30,239 nucleotides of DNA, taken from NCBI GenBank assembly GCA_018701055.1, contig JABIUH010000206.1:1-30239 (forward strand). The letters are read 5' to 3'. The position numbers and the translations under genes were made by a program. The stretch comes from Woeseia sp. (GTDB lineage Bacteria; Pseudomonadota; Gammaproteobacteria; Steroidobacterales; Woeseiaceae). Shown one piece after another: positions 22,879-28,482 of the stretch. The notes below the pieces were generated by a model. That model did no database searches, was not told the origin of the DNA, and was given only the letters and a program-made list of their open reading frames with translations. Every line of letters begins with the position of its first letter. Position 1 is the first letter of the stretch.

Positions 22879-23970
22879 TTACAAGGAACGGGCGTTTAGA
22901 TATGCCATCTCGCTGATCTCATGATACGGAATAGCCATATTTTGGAAGTCGTTAAAGGATGCCTGAATACGGGCTGCCCATTCATCGTTAGCTGACAATT
23001 CATCAAGCGCTTCTTGACTGTATTGTCGGAGTAATTTCAATACATCATCGGGTAAACGTCGTAGTTCAACATTCGGATCTTCTTTTAGTTGCTTTAACGC
23101 GATCGCATTACCCCAGGTGTGATCAGCCATCATGTCTACGTTGATTGCCTGACAGACCGTGCCAATAATTTCCTGTAAATCTTCGGGCAGGGTGTTCCAC
23201 GCATCGCGGTTAACGGTGAGCTGCAACATGGGACCGGGTTCGTGCCAGCCCGGATAGTAGTAATAGCGCGCAGCTTTGTGCAGGCCCAGCGCGATATCAT
23301 TGTAGGGTCCAACCCATTCAGCGGCATCCAGTGCTCCGGTTTGTAACGCAGTGAATATCTCCGAAGCCGGAACGTTCACTTGCGTTACACCGGCCCGTCG
23401 CATCACCTCTCCCCCAACGCCGGGAATTCGCATTTTCAATCCCTTTAAATCCGCGACAGAATTAATTTCTTTGTTAAACCAGCCCGCCATCTGGACGCCC
23501 GTATTACCAGCGACAAACGGAATAACATTAAAAGGCGCGTATAGCTCTCGCCACAACTCAAGGCCACCACCGTAGTAAAGCCAGGCATTTTTTTCATGCA
23601 CGGTCTGACCGAATGGAACCGCGGTAAAGTATTGTGCGGCGGGAACCTTGCCGCGATGGTAGTACGCGGAGTCATGGCCCATCTGGACCGTGCCGCGACT
23701 GACGGCATCAAGCACCTCAAGTGCCGGGACTAACTCGCCACCCGCATATACTTTGACTTTTAGGCGGCCATTACTGGTTTTTTCCAGCCTGTCGGCGAGA
23801 TTTTGCACCCCGACGCCAATACCGGGCAACCCGGCCGGCCAACTGGTGACCATATTCCATTCAAATGTTTCCACTGATCTGGCAGAAGGCGTTGAGGCCG
23901 TCTCTTCTTCAGCACAGGCTGAGAGACCTGCAGCGGCAGCCACTCCGGTAACAAATTGTCGTCTTTTCAT
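22879..23970 (-). CDS. TRAP transporter substrate-binding protein (DctP/TakP-like), Tat-type lipoprotein
   Basis: Periplasmic receptor that hands a small organic acid to a TRAP permease. It is 363 residues. The N-terminus MKRRQFVTGVAAAAGLSACA combines a twin-arginine-like KRRQFV motif with a lipobox (LSAC), so it is probably exported folded and lipid-anchored. The body matches the TakP-like group: FEWNMVTSWPAGLPGIGVGV, KVYAGGELVPALEVLDAVSR, WLYYGGGLELWRELYAPFNV, NTGVQMAGWFNKEINS, LKGLKMRIPGVGGEVMRRAG and FTALQTGALDAAEWVGPYND. TakP itself binds 2-oxo acids; an alpha-keto acid or similar anion is my guess for the ligand. The two permease genes lie on the opposite strand at 19743-21631. Confidence 0.94.
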   Translation of the reverse strand: MKRRQFVTGVAAAAGLSACAEEETASTPSARSVETFEWNMVTSWPAGLPGIGVGVQNLADRLEKTSNGRLKVKVYAGGELVPALEVLDAVSRGTVQMGHDSAYYHRGKVPAAQYFTAVPFGQTVHEKNAWLYYGGGLELWRELYAPFNVIPFVAGNTGVQMAGWFNKEINSVADLKGLKMRIPGVGGEVMRRAGVTQVNVPASEIFTALQTGALDAAEWVGPYNDIALGLHKAARYYYYPGWHEPGPMLQLTVNRDAWNTLPEDLQEIIGTVCQAINVDMMADHTWGNAIALKQLKEDPNVELRRLPDDVLKLLRQYSQEALDELSANDEWAARIQASFNDFQNMAIPYHEISEMAYLNARSL

Positions 23971-24088
23971 GCTGTGTTGTATTTCCGTCTTGAAAAAGGA
24001 TGCAATTACGACAAGACAGTTTAGAGGTCGGTGGGTCAGCTGCCTACTGGTTTCTTGATGAGTTTATTTACCACCTAGAAGCCTTTTA

Positions 24089-24191
24089 AGTGGATAAGAA
24101 AAACTATTAACCCAATTAGCAGTGAATAATTAGTAAGTGGGTTTAGTTTTTCATTTATAGCGATAAAGCAAGGTATAAGTGGTTATCCACA
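24089..24191. promoter_or_regulatory. two DnaA-box-like sites in opposite orientation
   Basis: TTATCCACA at 24183-24191 is an exact match to the strict DnaA box. AGTGGATAA at 24089-24097 is the reverse complement of TTATCCACT, one mismatch. The 85 bases between them are AT-rich. No dnaA, dnaN or gidA is near, so this is not an obvious chromosomal origin. Chance occurrence of one 9-mer in 30 kb is not negligible. Confidence 0.4.
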
Positions 24192-24194
24192 GGC

Positions 24195-24443
24195 CTAAAG
24201 ACGGACAGGAAACGGCCCCGACCCAAAGATCGGGGCCCCATCCTTGATGTGAAGCTGGAGCGCAAAGGCCCCAACTGCCCGTCCTTGGGCGCTAGCCACG
24301 CAATCCGAACCCAACATTGCTGTAAGCTCGATCCGGGATTTTGCGAATAGCCCACACAGGCAGCCTGCCATAGACCACAACGGCCATTGCGAGCCGTCAA
24401 AGGCTCGGAAACAGGGAGATTTGGGTGGATTCATAACAGGCAA
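24195..24443 (-). CDS. doubtful small ORF over the hairpin segment
   Basis: An 82-codon frame on the minus strand beginning MPVMNPPKSPCFRAFDGSQW and ending DGAPIFGSGPFPVRL. It is unusually rich in Cys, Trp, Met and Gly, has no good ribosome-binding site, and lies entirely over the palindromic GC-rich segment, including the perfect hairpin near its 3' end. A second frame (24155-24400) is also open. I think it more likely that the DNA is a structured repeat or RNA than a protein gene, but the frame is recorded because it is the longest in the gap. Confidence 0.2.
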   Translation of the reverse strand: MPVMNPPKSPCFRAFDGSQWPLWSMAGCLCGLFAKSRIELTAMLGSDCVASAQGRAVGAFALQLHIKDGAPIFGSGPFPVRL

Positions 24444-24458
24444 GAACGCGGGTATGAT
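24430..24458 (+). promoter_or_regulatory. possible sigma70 promoter of dtd
   Basis: TTCATA (24430-24435), a 17-base spacer and TATGAT (24453-24458) stand 42 bases before the dtd ATG. The -10 matches the consensus in five of six positions, the -35 in four. A reasonable but unproven promoter. Confidence 0.4.
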
Positions 24459-24499
24459 GTGCGGCCGCGGCCAGCCCTAATCGGATTTTCACCCGCCCA

Positions 24500-24937
24500 A
24501 TGATCAGCCTGCTTCAACGCGTCAGTCATGCCAGTGTTTCAGTAGACGGAGCCGTTACAGGCTCTATTGGACGTGGTTTGCTAGTCTTTCTGGCGGTTCA
24601 GCCGGAAGACTCTGAGACGACGCTTGCGCGCATGGTTGAGCGAGTACTCACATACCGGATCTTTCCGGACGAGGCTGATCGTATGAATCGTAGTGTGCTT
24701 GAGGAACAGCTGGAATTGCTCGTTGTGCCACAATTTACATTGGCGGCAGACACGCGGAAGGGTACCCGTCCGAGCTTTACCCGGGCTGCGTCGCCAACAA
24801 TTGCGGCGCGCTACTTTCAGGACTTTCTGACAGAATGTCGTGAGAGACTCACCACGGTTGAAAGCGGCGTTTTTGGCGCCAATATGAAAGTCTCATTGCT
24901 AAATGATGGGCCGGTAACGTTCTGGCTTGAGGCGTAA
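24500..24937 (+). CDS. dtd: D-aminoacyl-tRNA deacylase
   Basis: Cytoplasmic proofreading enzyme that removes D-amino acids (and glycine) wrongly attached to tRNA. It has 145 residues, the standard length. The family signatures are MISLLQRVSHASVSVDG at the start, LVVPQFTLAADTRKGTRPSF in the middle and KVSLLNDGPVTFWLEA at the end; the GP cis-proline motif (GPVT) and the catalytic-region Thr of QFT are intact. One oddity is that the normally conserved Ser of SQFT is Pro here (CCA). The last codons lie inside a 48-bp-period repeat that continues past the stop. Confidence 0.95.
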   Translation: MISLLQRVSHASVSVDGAVTGSIGRGLLVFLAVQPEDSETTLARMVERVLTYRIFPDEADRMNRSVLEEQLELLVVPQFTLAADTRKGTRPSFTRAASPTIAARYFQDFLTECRERLTTVESGVFGANMKVSLLNDGPVTFWLEA

Positions 24938-25035
24938 ATGCGAGCCCTTCTTTAACGTCAAAGGACCTTTTGCTTCGAGGCATAGTTAATTGCTGTTGTT
25001 TAACGTCAGAAATCTTTCTGACTTGAGGCGTGATC
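24920..25035 (+). repeat. 48-bp-period imperfect tandem repeat starting in the dtd 3' end
   Basis: GAGGC recurs at 24929, 24977 and 25025, and TTTAACGTCA at 24951 and 24999, exactly 48 bases apart, with related sequence between (ttctggcttgaggcgtaaa and ttctgacttgaggcgtga at the two ends). About two and a third units are present. Each full unit carries a short hairpin: CAAAGG/CTTTTG (24959-24964 with 24967-24972) in the first and GTCAGAAA/TTTCTGAC (25005-25012 with 25015-25022) in the second. The sequences differ but pairing is kept. Confidence 0.75.
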
Positions 25036-25140
25036 TTCGACCGGTTTTATTGGGCTCACGCCTGTACTATGAATATAGAAGGGCTTAGCCCTCATCCAGG
25101 AAAGGGCAAAAGCCCTTGTGAATAAACGGGCAGCAGCCCG
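25026..25140 (+). promoter_or_regulatory. string of hairpins in the tatA leader
   Basis: Four hairpins follow one another: AGGCGTGA/TCACGCCT (25026-25033 with 25056-25063), AGGGC/GCCCT (25080-25084 with 25088-25092), AAGGGC/GCCCTT (25102-25107 with 25112-25117) and CGGGC/GCCCG (25127-25131 with 25136-25140). The arms of the second and third are interchangeable, so alternative pairing is possible. The last ends just before the tatA ribosome-binding site. Could be a transcription or translation control leader, or repeat remnants. Confidence 0.45.
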
Positions 25141-25142
25141 AA

Positions 25143-25148
25143 GAGAGG
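25143..25148 (+). promoter_or_regulatory. ribosome-binding site of tatA
   Basis: GAGAGG six bases ahead of ATG 25155 fixes the tatA start. It begins three bases after the final leader hairpin, which could therefore affect its access. Confidence 0.6.
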
Positions 25149-25154
25149 AAAACG

Positions 25155-25391
25155 ATGTTTGCCAACGTCAGTATTTGGCAGCTGTTAATCGTATTGGTGA
25201 TTGTTATCGCCATTTTCGGTACCAAGCGCCTTAAGTCACTCGGCACAGATCTCGGCGGAGCCGTGAAGGGATTCCGTTCAGCAATGGATTCTGCAGAGCA
25301 GGAACCTGCGGAACAGCTCGACGACCAGTCCAAAGACGCGAGCTTTGACTCAACTCCAGCCGAAGAATCCACCAAAAACAATCAAAGCTAG
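25155..25391 (+). CDS. tatA: Sec-independent protein translocase subunit TatA
   Basis: Pore-forming component of the twin-arginine translocation system, which exports folded proteins. It has 78 residues: a short N-terminal helix (VSIWQLLIVLVIVIAIFG), the TatA hinge FGTKRLKSLGTDLGGAVKGF with the conserved FG and an amphipathic helix, then an acidic, disordered tail. It is the first of tatABC and 30 bases from tatB. Likely client within the window: the TRAP receptor with an RR signal; other clients are elsewhere. Confidence 0.95.
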   Translation: MFANVSIWQLLIVLVIVIAIFGTKRLKSLGTDLGGAVKGFRSAMDSAEQEPAEQLDDQSKDASFDSTPAEESTKNNQS

Positions 25392-25421
25392 CTTGTTAGC
25401 TCACTAGGACGATCCTGATCT

Positions 25422-25880
25422 ATGTTCGGAGTCAGCGGCGGAGAGCTGATCATTTTGTTGCTCATTGGTCTAGTCGTTTTAGGACCGGAGCGTTTGCCGC
25501 GCGTCGCAAATCAGATTGGTGGGTGGCTGGGTCAGGCGCGCCGGATGACGCGCGTGATGAAGCGACAGCTGGAAGAAGAGCTTGATCTAAACGACACCTT
25601 CAAAATCAATCCACCCCCCGCATCCCGGGCACCATCGACACAACCGAAACCGGTTGAAAAAACTTCGCCTGATACAGAGACGCCGGATGGCGACGCTGAA
25701 CCGGAAAGCGCTGTCGAACCAGAGCCTATCCTTCCTCGCGAGGACGATAATTACTCGCCAGCACATGCCACTGAAGAAACAGGCACTGGAGTGGGCGAGG
25801 AATCAAACGTCGATGATCACGAACCAAAATCGGAACCAGAAGCAAGCGACGATAAGATCGCGGAGAAAGTCGAATCGTGA
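25422..25880 (+). CDS. tatB: Sec-independent protein translocase subunit TatB
   Basis: Part of the TatBC receptor for twin-arginine signals. It has 152 residues. The N-terminal helix MFGVSGGELIILLLIGLVVL, the GPERLPRVANQIGGWLGQAR hinge (with the TatB-type Gly-Pro-Glu-Arg-Leu-Pro) and the amphipathic MTRVMKRQLEEELD are typical. The C-terminal 90 residues are a Pro/Glu/Asp-rich tail of no fixed sequence. The stop overlaps the GTG start of tatC (GTGA). Confidence 0.95.
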   Translation: MFGVSGGELIILLLIGLVVLGPERLPRVANQIGGWLGQARRMTRVMKRQLEEELDLNDTFKINPPPASRAPSTQPKPVEKTSPDTETPDGDAEPESAVEPEPILPREDDNYSPAHATEETGTGVGEESNVDDHEPKSEPEASDDKIAEKVES

Positions 25881-26662
25881 CGGAACAGGGCGAGGCAACA
25901 ACCGAAACCACGGACGATGATTTAGCTGAAGGCACGTTGATTTCGCATCTTGTTGAACTGCGAAATCGCCTGCTGAAAATGTTTGGTGTCGTACTCGTGT
26001 TGTTTATTTTTTTGGTCCCGTGGCGCGGCGAAATTTTCACTATGGTCGCTCAACCGCTAGTGGACGTACTGCCGGGCGGCCAACTTATTGCAATAGATCC
26101 GGCTTCAACCTTTATCACACCCGTCAAGCTGACGCTTTTTGTCGCATTGTTTCTTGGTATGCCGGTCGTCCTATACCAGATTTGGGCCTTCGTCGCCCCA
26201 GGCTTATATCGAAAGGAAAAACGTTTCGCGTTCCCATTGCTTGCATCAAGTATTGCTCTTTTTTACATGGGGATAGCGTTCGCGTACTACATCGTTTTCC
26301 CGCTTGTCTTTAAGTTCTTTGTTGCAGAAGCGCCCGACGACGTCGAGGCGCAAACGGATATCGCGCGTTTTGTGGAATTCATTACGACCATAATTTTCGC
26401 GTTTGGAATAGCATTCGAGGTCCCAATCGCAACTGTCTTGGTCGTATGGACAGGCCTTACTACGCCGAAAAAACTGGGCAAAGCCCGGCCATATGTGTTT
26501 CTCGGTGCGTTTATCGTTGGCATGTTCCTAACGCCGCCTGACGTCATCAGCCAGACACTTCTTGCTGTGCCCATTTATATTTTGTTCGAGCTCGGCATTT
26601 TGATGTCGAGATTCTTTACGACTCGGAAAGAAGAACTCGAAGAAGAAGCAAGCGAAGAGTAA
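25877..26662 (+). CDS. tatC: Sec-independent protein translocase subunit TatC
   Basis: Six-helix membrane protein that recognises the twin-arginine signal. It has 261 residues from the GTG at 25877. Landmarks: LISHLVELRNRLLKMFGVVL with the conserved Glu near the cytoplasmic N-terminus, FITPVKLTLFVALFLGMPVV, YQIWAFVAPGLYRKEKRFAF and FGIAFEVPIATVLVVWTGL. FLTPPDVISQTLLAVPIYIL with the following FELG closes the family pattern. The C-terminal tail is acidic (EELEEEASEE). It ends the tat operon and faces the symporter gene across a hairpin. Confidence 0.96.
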   Translation: MTEQGEATTETTDDDLAEGTLISHLVELRNRLLKMFGVVLVLFIFLVPWRGEIFTMVAQPLVDVLPGGQLIAIDPASTFITPVKLTLFVALFLGMPVVLYQIWAFVAPGLYRKEKRFAFPLLASSIALFYMGIAFAYYIVFPLVFKFFVAEAPDDVEAQTDIARFVEFITTIIFAFGIAFEVPIATVLVVWTGLTTPKKLGKARPYVFLGAFIVGMFLTPPDVISQTLLAVPIYILFELGILMSRFFTTRKEELEEEASEE

Positions 26663-26671
26663 CAATAAATT

Positions 26672-26704
26672 AAAAAAACTGGGTCAGGGTCGAGACTCTG
26701 ACTC
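26672..26704 (-). terminator. Rho-independent terminator of the symporter gene
   Basis: GGGTCAGGGTC (26681-26691) pairs with GACTCTGACTC (26694-26704), eleven pairs with two G-U, though the innermost must open for the loop. Read on the minus strand the hairpin is followed by a run of seven T (complement of 26672-26678), as expected for termination of the minus-strand gene. It may also limit read-through from tatC, but without a T run on that side. Confidence 0.8.
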
Positions 26705-26715
26705 TGTCCAAGACA

Positions 26716-28212
26716 TTACGCCTCGATGAATTCTTCCCAATCGCTTTGCTGCGGCTTGGCCGTTAACAAACTCACAACCACCAACGTCGTTACGGACACA
26801 ATGACTGCGGGAATCGCAATGTAGTCTGTGTCCATTGGAAACGAAACACCCAAAACGTTTATGCCTTCAGCGCTGCCCTTATAGACTGAATTCAGAACCG
26901 CGATGATGACCACGGTCAACATTCCCGAGGCGATCGATGCGACTCCGCCTGCACAAGTCACACGTTTCCAGAAAAACGCGGCCAGTAGCGGTGGTGCGAG
27001 CGACGCACCGATCATAGTGTAGGACATCAGCGCCATTTCAAGAATCGTATCGAATTGACTCATCATGAGATAGGCCAGCAAGCCGATACCAACGATGCAG
27101 GCGCGTTGGATCCAGAGGATCTGTGTCGCGGTTGCGTTCTTATAAAAGAACGCCTGAAAAATGTCGCGCGTGACATTCGTCGATGTCACCATTAAAAAAG
27201 TATTGCCGGTTGATATTACTATCGCAGCGCCTGCAGCGAGTAGTAACGAACCGATAACAACGGGTAGCTGCTCGAAACCGATCCGCAATATAATTTCTTC
27301 AGCCATCGCCCGATTGATACTGCCATCGGCAAGGAAGAATCGCGGGTCATCTGCATAAATGGCAAAACCCACCAATGCAATTAGCATCATGAGTGTTTCG
27401 ACAACGACGACACCGACGAACATTCCCATGACGGCCTTGCGCGCGTTCGCTTCATTGTCAGCCGATGAAAACTTTTGGTACATGCTGCTCTCGCTCATGA
27501 GCAACAAGAATGTCGGCAATGCTATGCCGACTACCCAGACGAAGTCGTGTCCACCCATTAACGATAGATGGGTCGGTTGGGTTTGCTGAATGGTCGTAAT
27601 GACCGCGCCCAATCCGCCATGGCCCGAAATCGCAAACGGCAGCGTTAGCACCATCGCTACCAGCATGATGCTGCCATTAAAGATGTCGATCGAGACAATT
27701 GAGACCATGCCAGCAAGAACAGTAAATCCCACGATTAGAAATGCGGCAATAATCATCCCGGTTTCGGGAGAAATAGAACCATCCGATAAAATGGCGATAA
27801 AGCGTCCGCCACCTTTGAATTGGTAACCCGCGATAACCATGTAGGCAATGATGATGGTGATTGTGCCCAGCACCTTGGCCAACTGGTTATAGCGCTTTTC
27901 AAGAAGGTCGGTGAGCGTGTATTGCGCAATACGGCGAACACGTGCGGCGATCATATAGATCACCAGAATGCCGACCCAGGCACCGGCGGAAAACCACAGC
28001 TCCGAGAGCCCGGTACGAAAGGTGAGGCCGGCCGTGCCAAAAAGACTACCGGAACCGATCCAGGTGCAAACGAGTGTCGCCACCAACATATAAACCGGCA
28101 CACTGCGACCTGCGACCATAAAATCTTCAGCGGATTTAACGCTACGGCTCTTATAGACACTGATACCGAGAAGCATCAGGACATAGCCGACAACGACAAC
28201 GATATAGGTCAT
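26716..28212 (-). CDS. sodium:solute symporter (SSS family)
   Basis: Secondary transporter with about thirteen helices, moving a solute with Na+. ATG 28212 is chosen because AAAGAGG lies six bases upstream, giving 498 residues starting MTYIVVVVGYVLMLLGISVY; the longer open frame to 28458 adds a non-membrane, low-quality extension. Family features: SAEDFMVAGRSVPVYMLVAT, TWIGSGSLFGTAGLTFRTG, YTLTDLLEKRY, VIAGYQFKGGGRFIAIL, and STGNTFLMVTSTNVTRDIFQ, which matches the Na2 sodium-site helix. MTYTMIGA-like polar helix breaks follow. The substrate cannot be told from sequence by eye. It is divergent from the OPT transporter gene. Confidence 0.92.
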   Translation of the reverse strand: MTYIVVVVGYVLMLLGISVYKSRSVKSAEDFMVAGRSVPVYMLVATLVCTWIGSGSLFGTAGLTFRTGLSELWFSAGAWVGILVIYMIAARVRRIAQYTLTDLLEKRYNQLAKVLGTITIIIAYMVIAGYQFKGGGRFIAILSDGSISPETGMIIAAFLIVGFTVLAGMVSIVSIDIFNGSIMLVAMVLTLPFAISGHGGLGAVITTIQQTQPTHLSLMGGHDFVWVVGIALPTFLLLMSESSMYQKFSSADNEANARKAVMGMFVGVVVVETLMMLIALVGFAIYADDPRFFLADGSINRAMAEEIILRIGFEQLPVVIGSLLLAAGAAIVISTGNTFLMVTSTNVTRDIFQAFFYKNATATQILWIQRACIVGIGLLAYLMMSQFDTILEMALMSYTMIGASLAPPLLAAFFWKRVTCAGGVASIASGMLTVVIIAVLNSVYKGSAEGINVLGVSFPMDTDYIAIPAVIVSVTTLVVVSLLTAKPQQSDWEEFIEA

Positions 28213-28482
28213 TTGCATCCTCTTTGGTGGTGGCGGAGGGTGAATACCCTCTATTGCCGCCGCCCTCTTTTTGTTTTTAGATCTAGATTCTTGGGCTGAA
28301 TCAGTCAGCACAGGCGTGCCAAAGGTATCATATCGGGCCGCATCCCTGACGCACGGCCCGGCACCTGTCGCCGCCGCCAGATAGGCACAGACGGCACGGT
28401 CAGCTAAAATGCAGACCTTCGCCGGCTCGATGCCGGTTTTAGGCTCTAGTCCGATCAAACAAAATAAGAACCGGAGAGGTCC
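28213..28482. promoter_or_regulatory. divergent promoter region between symporter and OPT genes
   Basis: 270 bases holding the starts of two divergent transporter genes. A GGAGGGT/ACCCTCT-type hairpin at 28236-28252 lies in the symporter leader, about 25 bases from its ribosome-binding site, and a CCGGC/GCCGG pair stands upstream of the OPT gene near 28422-28437. I do not see a clear promoter pair or a known riboswitch. A shared regulator site is possible but not identified. Confidence 0.35.

Larger units (their letters stand above)
23971..24499. other. intergenic stretch: AT-rich part, DnaA-box-like sites and GC-rich hairpin segment
   Basis: About 530 bases between the TRAP receptor and dtd. 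The left half (to about 24190) is AT-rich. The right half (24195-24480) is GC-rich and full of inverted repeats: GGCCCCGA/TCGGGGCC (24214-24221 with 24230-24237), an outer arm GACGGACAG/CTGCCCGTC (24200-24208 with 24275-24283, one mismatch) and CGAGCC/GGCTCG (24390-24395 with 24402-24407). The nested pairs on the left suggest a folded RNA or a mobile palindromic element. I recognise no known RNA family here. Confidence 0.55.

Noticed and set aside
24089..24480. Chromosome or plasmid origin
   Set aside because: Only two box-like sites, no replication genes nearby, and ordinary chromosomal genes on both sides.
24920..25140. CRISPR-like array between dtd and tatA
   Set aside because: Repeats are imperfect, contiguous with a 48-bp period, begin inside a gene, and no cas genes are present.
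28213..28458. N-terminal 82-residue extension of the symporter frame
   Set aside because: It lacks membrane character, runs through hairpins, and the ATG at 28212 has a well-spaced ribosome-binding site.
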